A stretch of DNA of 64,000 bases from Accumulibacter sp. (GTDB lineage: Bacteria; Pseudomonadota; Gammaproteobacteria; Burkholderiales; Rhodocyclaceae): positions 186,001 to 250,000 of the forward strand of contig JACKLX010000003.1 in NCBI GenBank assembly GCA_024235695.1, in the 5' to 3' direction. The notes under the pieces are model-generated. The model searched no databases. It saw nothing but the letters and a program-made list of their open reading frames with translations, and had not been told where the DNA came from. Both the position numbers and the translations under genes were made by a program. How positions within the stretch are numbered: the stretch's first letter is position 1; each line of letters begins with the position of its first letter. Positions 49,096-57,630 of the stretch are shown here, piece after piece.

Positions 49096-50202
49096 ATGTT
49101 TTCTTTTCCAATTCAGATTCTTCCCGCCGACCTCGCGGCTGAATCCGCTGCCCTGAACGCCAAGCTCGCCAAGGGCGTGAGCAATCTCACCGCGCTGACC
49201 GACGACGACATCGATATCGGCAGCACGCCGAAGGACGTCGTTTTCGAACAGGACGGGATCGAGGTTTACCATTATCACGCGCTGGTCGAGCAGGCCAAGA
49301 TCATGAAGACGCCGATGCTGATCGTGCCGCCGCTGATCAACGGCTACGAGGTGGCCGATCTGCAACCCGATCGTTCGCTGGTACGCAACCTGCTGAACGA
49401 AGGCATTGACGTCTACCTCAACAACTGGGGCTACCCGCGTCAGGTCGACAAGTACCGGACCATCGACGACTACATCAACGGCTACCTCGACGATACCGTC
49501 GATTTCATTCGCCAGCACCACGGCGTCGACAGGATTGCCTTGTTGGGCATCTGTCAGGGTGGCGCCATGTCAACCACCTACGCGGCGCTCAATCCGGACA
49601 AGATCAGCCACCTGGTGCTCACCGTTACGCCGATTGATTTCGACGCCTACAAGGCGAATCACAAGCCGCACGAGGGCTTGATGTTCACCATGGGCGCCGA
49701 CGCCGACGTCGATCAGATGGTGGCCGTGCATGGCAACGTTCCGGCCAGCGTGCTGAACGAGTCGTTCATGATGGCCTCGCCGTTCATCCTGAACTACGGC
49801 AAGTACGCCGACGTGATCGATATCCTCGACGACCGCAACGCTCTGCAGAACTTCCTGCGCATGGAAAAGTGGCTGTTCGGTGGGCCCGACGCGGGTGGTC
49901 AGATGTTCAAGGAGTTCGTCCGCGACTTCCTGAAAGCCAACAAGCTGGTCAATGGCACGCTCGAGGTCGGCGGCCGCAAGGTTGACCTCAAGAAACTGAC
50001 CATTCCGATCCTCAACATCTTCGCCGAGAAGGACCACATCGTGCCGCCGCCTTGCACGGTGGCTCTTGGCAAGCACGTCGGCAGCAAGGATTACACCGAG
50101 TTCGCCATCGCCACGGGCCACATCGGCATCTACACCGGTGGTCTGTCGCAGAAGGTACTGGCGCCGACGGTTGGCAAGTGGATGCGCGAACGGGGCGCCT
50201 GA
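49096..50202 (+). CDS. phaC: Class III PHA synthase catalytic subunit PhaC
   Basis: The product has 368 residues, the usual length for class III PhaC. It polymerises (R)-3-hydroxyacyl-CoA, with Cys153 (GICQGGAMS) as nucleophile, Asp313 (FAEKDHIVPP) and His342 (ATGHIGIYTGG) completing the triad. The central segments LNEGIDVYLNNWGYPR and LNIFAEKD are characteristic. An AGGAGG nine bases before the ATG is the strongest ribosome binding site in the operon. It is the last gene of the SDR-thiolase-MaoC-MaoC-phaE-phaC cluster. Confidence 0.96.
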   Translation: MFSFPIQILPADLAAESAALNAKLAKGVSNLTALTDDDIDIGSTPKDVVFEQDGIEVYHYHALVEQAKIMKTPMLIVPPLINGYEVADLQPDRSLVRNLLNEGIDVYLNNWGYPRQVDKYRTIDDYINGYLDDTVDFIRQHHGVDRIALLGICQGGAMSTTYAALNPDKISHLVLTVTPIDFDAYKANHKPHEGLMFTMGADADVDQMVAVHGNVPASVLNESFMMASPFILNYGKYADVIDILDDRNALQNFLRMEKWLFGGPDAGGQMFKEFVRDFLKANKLVNGTLEVGGRKVDLKKLTIPILNIFAEKDHIVPPPCTVALGKHVGSKDYTEFAIATGHIGIYTGGLSQKVLAPTVGKWMRERGA

Positions 50203-50356
50203 GCGCCGTTGTCGGATCGCGTCCGAGAGGGCGCGGCGTCGTCTGAAGTGAGGGTGGGAGCACGCTCGGATCCCGATGGCTACCTGTTCTGGCAGGTGCC
50301 CGGTCGCCGACGGTGTTCCCACTCGCTGTTTACCGGGCCTCTGCAGGACGCCGCGG

Positions 50357-51169
50357 TCAGCGGCCCGAGTTCGCGGCGCTGCCGGTCATCGGTACGAAGC
50401 GGACCGGCAGAACGGCTTCCTGCTCCAGCCTGTCGCCGCGCTTCCTGAGCAGGAACAGCCTCTGGTCACCGCTTCCGCCGACCGGGATGATCATCCGGCC
50501 GCCGTCCTTGAGCTGATCGAGCAGTGGTTGCGGCACGTGATCGGGCGCGCAGGTGACGATGATCGCATCGAAGGGGGCGGCTTCCGGCCAGCCCTGGTAG
50601 CCGTCGCCGTGCCGCAGCCTGACATTGCCGTAGCCCAGCCGGGCGAGATCGTTGCCGGCGCGGCGCGCCAGCGGCTCGACGATTTCGATGCTGTACACCT
50701 CCTTGACCAGCGCCGACAGGATCGCCGCCTGATAACCCGAGCCGGTACCGATTTCAAGCACCCGGTCGGTCATTTTCGGCGCCAGCTGCTCGGTCATGAA
50801 AGCGACCACGTAGGGCTGCGAGATGGTCTGCGAGTAGCCGATCGGCAGCGGTCGGTCGTCGTAGGCGTACGGCCGCAACTCGGCAGGAACGAACTCGTGG
50901 CGTGGCACCGTTGCCATCGCCTGCAGTACGGCACGATCGCGGATGGCGCGCCAATCGGATAGCAGTTGCTGTTCGACCATCCGTGTTCGCGCGGCGGCGT
51001 AGCTCTCGTGGTCCATCTCGCTTGCTCCCCCCGCTGTGGCTTCGATCGGCGCCGCACACAGCCCGCTGAGCAGCGCCAGAGACGCCAGCCAGGGGCTGCT
51101 TTGCCGGTGTTTCCGTGTTGGCAAGAGCGCGTCCTGAAGGCGCGACCCGATTCGCAGGTGGTTGGACAT
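50357..51169 (-). CDS. pcm: Protein-L-isoaspartate O-methyltransferase, apparently exported
   Basis: The enzyme methylates isoaspartyl residues of damaged proteins using S-adenosylmethionine. The SAM-binding motif VLEIGTGSGYQAAILSALV, the ISQPYVVAFMTEQL segment and the C-terminal PDHVPQPLLDQLK are all typical. The core is about 205 residues. The extra N-terminus of the 270-residue product reads RKHRQSSPWLASLALLSGLCAAP, followed by an Ala-x-Ala-like cleavage region, so it looks like a signal peptide and the enzyme may act in the periplasm. Start 51169 is chosen because GGGAG sits six bases upstream; the open frame extends further but is not convincing. Confidence 0.88.
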   Translation of the reverse strand: MSNHLRIGSRLQDALLPTRKHRQSSPWLASLALLSGLCAAPIEATAGGASEMDHESYAAARTRMVEQQLLSDWRAIRDRAVLQAMATVPRHEFVPAELRPYAYDDRPLPIGYSQTISQPYVVAFMTEQLAPKMTDRVLEIGTGSGYQAAILSALVKEVYSIEIVEPLARRAGNDLARLGYGNVRLRHGDGYQGWPEAAPFDAIIVTCAPDHVPQPLLDQLKDGGRMIIPVGGSGDQRLFLLRKRGDRLEQEAVLPVRFVPMTGSAANSGR

Positions 51170-51347
51170 CGGCATCTCCCGATGCGGCGGGTGGGGCAGG
51201 CGCCGCTGGAACGAAGGTCCCGGGCGGTTGGTTCCGAACCCGCGCGGCGGCTTTGCCGCAGTGCCTGGAGTATAGGTTCTTGCCTGCCGCGGCGCCACAT
51301 CGGCGGATGTTTTCCGCAGCGCTCCAGAGCGCTCCAACGCACTCCCG

Positions 51348-51752
51348 CTACCGCTTCGGCGAGACGGGCTGGCCGGATGTCGGGCTCAGGTCGATGGTCG
51401 TCGCGTCGCTGAGCGCGGGCAAACCGTGGCGATGGCGGGCGTCGCTGCAGCGGGCGTCGCCGACCTGCAGCTCGCGACAGGGCGACGGGCGTTGGCCGTA
51501 CACCGAACAGCTGACGCGGTGGCCCACCTCACCCTGCAGCGCGCGGCAGTGCGGCGAAGGCCCGTTGCTGCCCGCCATGCACGCGTACCAGGGTCCGATC
51601 TGCTCGATCAGCGTGCTCGGCAAACCGACGGCCTCGGCCTCGGCCCAGTAGAACGACACGCGGAACGCGGCGCAGCAGGCACCGCAGCGACGACAGTCGA
51701 AGCCGTCGGTAGCCGCGGCAGCGCGCTTGGCAACGGTGCGAGTCACGATCAT
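51348..51752 (-). CDS. YkgJ-family cysteine cluster protein
   Basis: The product has 134 residues. FDCRRCGACCAAFRVSF at residues 18-34 is the CxxCxxCC metal-binding motif of the family (UPF0153), and further cysteines (PHCRALQ, SCSVYG, PCRELQ) complete two likely metal or iron-sulfur sites. The function is unknown. Its ATG overlaps the stop of a 43-codon upstream gene as ATGA, and it has no good Shine-Dalgarno of its own, so translation is probably coupled. Confidence 0.88.
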   Translation of the reverse strand: MIVTRTVAKRAAAATDGFDCRRCGACCAAFRVSFYWAEAEAVGLPSTLIEQIGPWYACMAGSNGPSPHCRALQGEVGHRVSCSVYGQRPSPCRELQVGDARCSDARHRHGLPALSDATTIDLSPTSGQPVSPKR

Positions 51753-51880
51753 GGCGCCGCCTGTTGCCGCGCACTATCGACCGGTCGCGGCAGCATCGCC
51801 AGTAAGCGGGGCGGACGGCGGCCGGATGCGAACGGCAGCCCAGGCAGCGTGTGCCAGCGCAACGACGGGCTTTTCAGCAT
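51749..51880 (-). CDS. Small basic protein of unknown function, coupled to the YkgJ-type gene
   Basis: A 43-residue open frame starts at an ATG preceded by a strong AAGGAG five bases upstream and ends with TGA overlapping the ATG of the YkgJ-type gene. It reads MLKSPSLRWHTLPGLP and is rich in Arg, Pro and Leu (SGRRPPRLLAMLPRP). No domain or membrane segment is apparent. It could be a genuine small protein or a leader peptide whose translation opens the downstream start. I do not recognise it. Confidence 0.5.
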   Translation of the reverse strand: MLKSPSLRWHTLPGLPFASGRRPPRLLAMLPRPVDSARQQAAP

Positions 51881-52016
51881 CGGGACTCCTTGAGAACAGT
51901 CGGCGAGAGGTACGGAGAAGCGCCACCGCATGGCGCGCGGCAAACATCCGGCGTCGATCGCGCGCATTCAACTCGGGTAGAATCGGCAGATTGCCACATC
52001 AATGACAGGTACCGTC

Positions 52017-52520
52017 ATGAACACCCATCCCTGCGATTTGCTGCCGCTCAAGAGCCCGAGCGGCGCACTGATCCTGACCCCTTGCCCGGGCACCCAGGGC
52101 GTGGCCAGCGAGGCCGCGCTTCTGCAACTCAAGACAGCCGGCGCCGACGCACTGATCACCCTGATGCCAGACGACGAAATGGCGGCCAACGCGGTCAGCG
52201 ACCTGCCGCAGATCTGCGCCAGGCACGGGCTGCGATGGTTCCACCTGCCGATCGAAGATGAGCACGCGCCCGAGGATGGCTTTGCCCTTGCCTGGCAGGC
52301 GCAGCGAGCGGCTGTTCACCAGCTGCTCGACGCCGGCAAGCGGATTGCCCTCCATTGCAAGGGTGGTTCGGGCCGTACTGGCCTGGTCGCCGCACAGCTT
52401 CTCGTCGAACGAGGCTATGCCAAGGAGGAGGCGATCGCGGCCGTCAAGGCGCTGCGGCCAAAAGCACTCAGCCTGGCGGTCCATCAGGACTATCTGGCGC
52501 GCCTTCCGGTGGTCGAGTAA
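52017..52520 (+). CDS. Dual-specificity protein phosphatase (CDKN3-like)
   Basis: The product has 167 residues. The cysteine phosphatase P-loop HCKGGSGRTGLVAA (Cys114, Arg120) is complete, and the general acid is probably Asp in HLPIEDEHAP. Proteins of this type are small phosphatases related to cyclin-dependent kinase inhibitor 3; their bacterial substrates are mostly unknown. The ATG at 52017 has AGGT upstream and is preferred to one five codons before it. No kinase gene is adjacent. Confidence 0.85.
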   Translation: MNTHPCDLLPLKSPSGALILTPCPGTQGVASEAALLQLKTAGADALITLMPDDEMAANAVSDLPQICARHGLRWFHLPIEDEHAPEDGFALAWQAQRAAVHQLLDAGKRIALHCKGGSGRTGLVAAQLLVERGYAKEEAIAAVKALRPKALSLAVHQDYLARLPVVE

Positions 52521-52648
52521 GCGAGGTCGGCAAGGCATCGGGGGCAGACGGTTGCTTGTCCAGAGATCCCCTTGACTGCCTCGAATACTGCGGGATTGAT
52601 CTGGGACAAGGCCCCGCTCCGGCAGACATGGGCCGATGGTGCACTTCC
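52521..52648. other. Left part of the intergenic stretch before the IS21-like remnant
   Basis: The 463-base gap between the phosphatase gene and livM (52521-52983) begins with about 130 bases without any recognisable gene or signal. The remainder is taken up by the repeat element described separately and a short tail before livM. Confidence 0.4.
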
Positions 52649-52914
52649 CCTTGACGCTCTCACGAATTGACCCACTTTTGCTCACAAAACCGGACCCGCC
52701 TAGTCGTCATGGCTGTGCGCGCGAAAATGCCGCGCACACAGCCATTCCCGAGCGTACTCGCCTCTACACGGCGTCAAGGGTACGCTGCGCCGGGCTGCAA
52801 AAACCGCAGCCCGCCCTTGACCCCGCTCCGAGGCGAAAAACTGGGTATTGGCGCGCGCCAACGGTGGGTCAGTTTTCGTGAGCGAAAAAGGGTCAGTTTT
52901 CGTGAGCGTTGAGG
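52649..52914. mobile_element. Short remnant or MITE-like element with IS21-type repeated ends
   Basis: The right end has GGGTCAGTTTTCGTGAGCG twice, at 52866-52884 and 52890-52908, with AAAAA between. The left end has two degenerate inverted copies: CTCACGAATTGACCC from 52659 and GCTCACAAAACCGGACCC from 52680. Outer borders (CCTTGACGC and GCGTTGAGG) also pair imperfectly. Multiple terminal repeats of this type are a property of IS21-family elements. No istA/istB coding sequence lies between the ends; the interior has only a hairpin (GGCTGTGCGCG near 52711). The element is about 266 bases. Confidence 0.6.
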
Positions 52915-52983
52915 ACTTCCCGATGTCGAGAAGCGCGCGCAAAGTCACCTGCCCGCGTTGAGGTGTGAGGCGTGAGCTCCGCT

Positions 52984-53925
52984 TTATTGCTCGTTCCGTG
53001 CGCCGATCATGCGTTTGTAGAGCGCTGAAATTTCGCCGACGATGCCGCGGCGAAAGGCCAGTACGCAGACCACGAAGATCATCCCCATGATGACCGTAAC
53101 CAGCGAGCCGACCTTGTCGGCCAACTCGTTTTGCAGGGTGACGATCGTGCTCGATCCCACCACCGGGCCCAACACCGTGCCCATGCCACCGAGTATGGTC
53201 ATCAGGACCACTTCACCCGAGGCATGCCAGTGCGCGTCTGTAAGCGTGGCGAACTTGAAGACCAGCATCTTGGTAGCGCCTGCGAGTCCGGACAGGCCGG
53301 CGGATAGCACGAAGGCGAGCAGCTTGTATTTTGCCACGTCGTAGCCAAGCGATATTGCGCGCGGCTCATTCTCGCGAATCGCTGTCAGGACGTGGCCGAA
53401 GGGTGAATGGATGGTGCGGTAGATCAGCCAGAAGGCGAAAACGAAAATCGCCAGCACGAAGTAGTAGAGGTTCAGGTCCCTGGACAAGTCAATCAGCCCG
53501 AGGAGCCTCCCCCTGGGGACGCCCTGGAGACCATCCTCGCCACCTGTGAATGGCGCCTGGAGGAAGATAAAATACACCATCTGCGCCAGCGCCAGCGTGA
53601 CCATGGCGAAATAGATGCCCGTGCGGCGGATCGCCAGGCTGCCAACGGCCCAACCCAGGAACGCCGAGGCTGCGGTACCGGCCAGGAGCCCCAGTTCCGT
53701 GGGGAACCCCCAGCCTTTGATGGCGTAGCCGGCGACGTAGGCCGCTGTGCCAAAGAAGGCGGCGTGACCGAAGGAAAGCAATCCCGTATAGCCGAGCAGC
53801 AGGTTAAAGGCGCATGCGAAGAGGGCAAAACACAGCACCTTCATTACCAGGACCGGATACACGAAAAAAGGCAGTGCAATCCCCAAGGCCAGCAGCGCGA
53901 GGTAAGCGAACGCCTGTCTGCTCAT
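52984..53925 (-). CDS. livM: Branched-chain amino acid-type ABC transporter permease LivM
   Basis: The 313-residue protein has eight or more transmembrane helices and the LivM signatures NLLLGYTGLLSFGHAAFFG and FALTAIREN-like VLTAIRENEPRAISLGYDV. The C-terminal ATKMLVFKFATLTDAHW and TILGGMGTVLGPVVGS are also typical. It begins with an ATG overlapping the livH stop (ATGA) and is the last gene of the operon. The substrate may be a branched-chain amino acid, an amide or a related small acid. Confidence 0.94.
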   Translation of the reverse strand: MSRQAFAYLALLALGIALPFFVYPVLVMKVLCFALFACAFNLLLGYTGLLSFGHAAFFGTAAYVAGYAIKGWGFPTELGLLAGTAASAFLGWAVGSLAIRRTGIYFAMVTLALAQMVYFIFLQAPFTGGEDGLQGVPRGRLLGLIDLSRDLNLYYFVLAIFVFAFWLIYRTIHSPFGHVLTAIRENEPRAISLGYDVAKYKLLAFVLSAGLSGLAGATKMLVFKFATLTDAHWHASGEVVLMTILGGMGTVLGPVVGSSTIVTLQNELADKVGSLVTVIMGMIFVVCVLAFRRGIVGEISALYKRMIGARNEQ

Positions 53926-54809
53926 TTCTCTTTTCCGAACAATCCCGCCGGCCGCACCATCAGGACGATCGCCATGATGACGAAGACCACCGTGTTGGAC
54001 GCCGCCGGGTAGAGCAGATTGGTTAGTCCCTCGATCACGCCGAGGCCGAGGCCGGTGACGATGGAGCCCAGGATCGAGCCCATGCCGCCGATCACGACTA
54101 CGGCGAATACGGTGATGATCAGATGCGATCCCATCAAGGGGCTGACCTGAATCACGGGTGCGGCCAGCGCACCGGCAAAGCCGGCCAGCGCGGCGCCAAA
54201 GCCGTAGGTCAGCATCACCATCAACGGCACGTTGATACCGAAGGCCTGAGTCAGCTGGGGATTCTCGGTGGCAGCGCGCAGATAGGCACCCAGGCGCGTC
54301 TTCTCGATTCCGAACCAAGTGGCAAAGCAAACCAGCAGCGAGGCGAGAATCACCCACCCGCGGTAGTAAGGCAAGAACATGAAGCCCAGGTTGAAGCCGC
54401 CGGTGAGTTCGGCGGGTATCGAGTACGGCTGGCCGGAGACACCATAGCTGTTGGTAAAAAAGCCCTCGATGACCAGCGCCAGGCCGAAGGTCAGCAGCAG
54501 TCCGTAGAGGTGATCGAGCTTGTAGAGCCATTGCAGCATGCTGCGCTCGATCAGGATACCGAACAGGCCGACCGCCAACGGCGCCAGGAGCAGCGACGGC
54601 CAGTAGCCTATGCCGAGGTATTCGAGGCCCATCCACGCCAGGAAGGCACCCATCATGTACAGCGCGCCGTGGGCGAAGTTGATGATGTTCAGCATGCCGA
54701 AGATCACCGCCAGGCCGAGGCTGAGGACGGCATAGAAGGAGCCGTTGACCAGACCCAGCATCAGCTGGGCCATCAACGCCTGTATGGGGATGTCGAAAAT
54801 CGCGGTCAT
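53922..54809 (-). CDS. livH: Branched-chain amino acid-type ABC transporter permease LivH
   Basis: The 295-residue permease has the family opening LMLGLVNGSFYAVLSLGLAVIFGMLNIINFAHG and the C-terminal MGSHLIITVFAVVVIGGMGSILGSIVTGL. It forms the channel with LivM. It overlaps livM by four bases and follows the binding-protein gene after 50 bases. Confidence 0.95.
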   Translation of the reverse strand: MTAIFDIPIQALMAQLMLGLVNGSFYAVLSLGLAVIFGMLNIINFAHGALYMMGAFLAWMGLEYLGIGYWPSLLLAPLAVGLFGILIERSMLQWLYKLDHLYGLLLTFGLALVIEGFFTNSYGVSGQPYSIPAELTGGFNLGFMFLPYYRGWVILASLLVCFATWFGIEKTRLGAYLRAATENPQLTQAFGINVPLMVMLTYGFGAALAGFAGALAAPVIQVSPLMGSHLIITVFAVVVIGGMGSILGSIVTGLGLGVIEGLTNLLYPAASNTVVFVIMAIVLMVRPAGLFGKEK

Positions 54810-54859
54810 CGGCTATGGTCACGCCGGCACGGAAGAATTCACCGCGCCGGAGATCACGA

Positions 54860-56092
54860 TCATTTCTTCACTAGCGGGCACTGCGATACCGACAGGGGCT
54901 GGAAAGCCTCGTCGCCCGGAACCACGCTCTTGATGATGTAGTAGTCCCACGGATACTTCGACTCGGACGGCTTCTTCACCTGTACCAGATACATGTCGTG
55001 GATCATCCGGCCGTCCGCGCGAATCTTGCCATTCTTGGCGAAGAAGTCGTTGATCGGTGTTTCCTTCATCTTTGCCATCACCGCTGCCGCGTCGTCAGTG
55101 CCGGCCGCCTGGACCGCCTTCAGGTAGGTGGTGACCGCCGAGTAGTCTCCGGCTTGCACCATCGTCGGGTTGCGCTTGGTCTTGTCGAAATAGCGCTTGC
55201 TGAACTTGCGCGTCTCGTCGTCCCTGTCCCAATAGAAGCCCGCGGTCAGCAGCATGCCCTGGGTTGTGGGCAGGCCCAAGGCGTGGATGTCCGTGATGAA
55301 CATCAGGAGGCCGGCCAGTTGCTGGTTCTTGGTGATGCCGAATTCGCTGGCTGCCTTGATCGCATTGATGGTATCGCCACCGGCGTTGGCCAGGCCGATG
55401 ATCTTGGCCCTCGATGCCTGTGCCTGAAGCAGGTACGAGGAGAAGTCCGACGCGTTGAGCGGATGGCGCACGGAGCCGAGCACCTTGCCGCCATTGGCCT
55501 TCACCACTTCCGACGTATCCTTCTCCAGCGAGTGACCGAAGGCATAATCGGAGGTGAGGAAAAACCAGGTGTCGCCGCCGTTCTTGACTATGGCCTTGCC
55601 CGCGACGTTGGCCAGGGAATAGGTGTCATAGGCGTAATGCACCGTATTCGGCGTGCAGTCCTGGTCGGTCAAGCGCGTCGAAGCCGATCCGACGAACATC
55701 ACTACGCGCTTCTTCTCCTGCGTCACCTTGGCGACGGCCAGCGCCACCCCGGAGTTGAGCACGTCGGTGACCATGTCCACCCCCTCCGTGTCGTACCACT
55801 CACGCACCTTGTTGGAACCAACGTCGGCCTTGTTCTGGTGGTCGGCATAGACCATCTCGATATTGAACTTCGGCTTGTACTGCGCCTTGAAGTCATCGAT
55901 CGCCATCTGCACCGCGGTTACCGCTCCCTGGCCGCCGAGGTCCGAATAAACGCCGGACATGTCGGTGAGCACGCCGATCTTGACAGTGTTGTCCGAGAGT
56001 TTCATGGCCGCCGTCTTGGCTTCTGCCGAGGCGAAGCTGGCGACCGGGATCAGCAGTGCCGCGACCGCGACGTTAAGCAGTTTGCATCTCAT
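54860..56092 (-). CDS. livK: Branched-chain amino acid-type ABC transporter substrate-binding protein
   Basis: The 410-residue protein has a signal peptide (MRCKLLNVAVAALLIPVASFASAEA) and a type 1 periplasmic binding fold: VKIGVLTDMSGVYSDLGGQGAV, then PNTVHYAYDTYSLAN and FLTSDYAFGHSLEKDTSEVV. It captures the ligand for the LivHMGF transporter. Sequence alone does not decide between leucine-type amino acids, amides or aromatic acids. In this operon it is the third of five genes, unusual only in that the ATPases come first. Confidence 0.92.
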   Translation of the reverse strand: MRCKLLNVAVAALLIPVASFASAEAKTAAMKLSDNTVKIGVLTDMSGVYSDLGGQGAVTAVQMAIDDFKAQYKPKFNIEMVYADHQNKADVGSNKVREWYDTEGVDMVTDVLNSGVALAVAKVTQEKKRVVMFVGSASTRLTDQDCTPNTVHYAYDTYSLANVAGKAIVKNGGDTWFFLTSDYAFGHSLEKDTSEVVKANGGKVLGSVRHPLNASDFSSYLLQAQASRAKIIGLANAGGDTINAIKAASEFGITKNQQLAGLLMFITDIHALGLPTTQGMLLTAGFYWDRDDETRKFSKRYFDKTKRNPTMVQAGDYSAVTTYLKAVQAAGTDDAAAVMAKMKETPINDFFAKNGKIRADGRMIHDMYLVQVKKPSESKYPWDYYIIKSVVPGDEAFQPLSVSQCPLVKK

Positions 56093-56149
56093 GAGGTTGT
56101 CTCCTGTGGTTATAAGTGCGCCGGATGGAAAATCCGGCAGTTAGAACAA

Positions 56150-56860
56150 TCAGACTCCAAGATACTTCTGCAGCAATTCCTGCTTCGCCTCGATCTCGTT
56201 TTGCGCAACTTCGGCAGCAATCTGGCCATGCTCGACAATGTACATGCGATCCGCCAAAGGAGCCGCAAAATGAAAATTCTGTTCAACCAGAATGATCGTG
56301 AAACCCTTGTTCTTCAGATCGCTGATCACCTCGCCGAGTTGTTGCACGATCACTGGTGCCAGCCCCTCGGAAATCTCGTCGAGCAGCAGCAACTGCGCAC
56401 CGCTCCAGAGAATGCGTGCCATGGCGAGCATCTGCTGTTCTCCTCCGGACAGGCGTGTGCCCTGACTATGGCGGCGTTCGGCAAGATTCGGAAACATCTC
56501 GTAGATTTCTTCCAGGCGCATGCCCCTGCTTCCGACCCGAGGCGGCAGCAGAAGGTTCTCCTCGCAGCTCAGGCTGGCATAGATGCCGCGCTCCTCCGGG
56601 CAATAGCCTACGCCAAGCTGCGCGATGCGATGCGTCGCCATGTCGATGGTCTCACGGCCATTGACCATGATCGAACCCGTTCTCTTTCCGGTGAGACCAA
56701 GGATGGCACGCAGCGTGCTGGTGCGGCCGGCGCCATTCCGGCCGAGCAGCGAGACACACTCGCCGCGGTGTACCAGTAGATCCACCCCGTGCAGGATATG
56801 CGATTCGCCGTAGAAGGCGTGTAAGTCCCGAATGCGCAGATATTCAACCGCCGCGCTCAC
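56150..56860 (-). CDS. livF: Branched-chain amino acid-type ABC transporter ATP-binding protein LivF
   Basis: The 236-residue ATPase has the LivF pattern: signature LSGGEQQMLAMARIL, Walker B LLLLDEISEGLAP and H-loop LVEQN. The Walker A reads GRNGAGRTS, with Arg replacing the usual catalytic Lys; the codon is CGC, so it is not a misread base. The same substitution occurs in some betaproteobacterial LivF proteins as far as I recall. It overlaps livG by four bases. Confidence 0.93.
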   Translation of the reverse strand: MSAAVEYLRIRDLHAFYGESHILHGVDLLVHRGECVSLLGRNGAGRTSTLRAILGLTGKRTGSIMVNGRETIDMATHRIAQLGVGYCPEERGIYASLSCEENLLLPPRVGSRGMRLEEIYEMFPNLAERRHSQGTRLSGGEQQMLAMARILWSGAQLLLLDEISEGLAPVIVQQLGEVISDLKNKGFTIILVEQNFHFAAPLADRMYIVEHGQIAAEVAQNEIEAKQELLQKYLGV

Positions 56861-57630
56861 GCCGGGCTCCCGGAAGCTTCAGCCTCGGCAGTGCCCATGT
56901 AGGCTTCGATTACCTGCGGATTCTTCGCCACGTCAGCGTATGGCCCTTCGGCCAGCACGGCGCCGCGCGCCAGGACCGTGATGGTATCCGAGATGCCGGC
57001 AACGACCTTCATGTTGTGCTCGACCATCAGGATCGTACGATCGGCCGAGACCTTCTTGATCAGCTGCATCACCCGGTCGACGTCTTCATGACCCATGCCT
57101 TGGGTCGGTTCGTCGAGCAGTATTAGTTCAGGTTCAAGGGCAAGCGTCGTGGCAATCTCCAGGGCACGCTTGTGACCATAGGGCAACTCGACGGCAAGCA
57201 TTCGGCTGTAGGAATCCAGGCCGACGTCGGCCAGCAGTTCGATTGCGCGCTTGTCGAGCCGGTTCAAGCCCTTGTCGGAGCGCCAGAAATAGAACGAAGC
57301 CCCGAGCTTTCGCTGCAAGGCTATGCGGACGTTCTCGAGGACCGTCAAATGCGGGAACACGGCCGAAATCTGGAAAGAACGGACGATCCCGCGCCGGGCG
57401 ACTCTTGCCGGCTGGTCGCCGGTGATATCAATGCTATTGAAACGAATGCTGCCGCGGGTCGGTTGGAGAAACTTGGTGAGCAGGTTGAAGCAGGTCGTCT
57501 TGCCGGCGCCGTTGGGACCGATCATGGCGTGGATATGACCACGCCGGACTTTCAGGTTGACGCTATCGACGGCGACAAATCCCTTGAATTCCTTGACCAG
57601 ATTATTCGTTTCCAGGATGTAGTCGTTCAT
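56857..57630 (-). CDS. livG: Branched-chain amino acid-type ABC transporter ATP-binding protein LivG
   Basis: The 257-residue ATPase is the first gene of the operon. Walker A is GPNGAGKTT, followed by the LivG-typical RGIVRSFQISAVFPHLTVLENV. The signature segment ELPYGHKRALEIATTLA and Walker B LILLDEPTQGMGHEDV are also present, the atypical PYGHKR signature being usual for LivG. With LivF it powers the LivHM channel. Its promoter must lie in the 473-base intergenic region upstream. Confidence 0.94.
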   Translation of the reverse strand: MNDYILETNNLVKEFKGFVAVDSVNLKVRRGHIHAMIGPNGAGKTTCFNLLTKFLQPTRGSIRFNSIDITGDQPARVARRGIVRSFQISAVFPHLTVLENVRIALQRKLGASFYFWRSDKGLNRLDKRAIELLADVGLDSYSRMLAVELPYGHKRALEIATTLALEPELILLDEPTQGMGHEDVDRVMQLIKKVSADRTILMVEHNMKVVAGISDTITVLARGAVLAEGPYADVAKNPQVIEAYMGTAEAEASGSPA

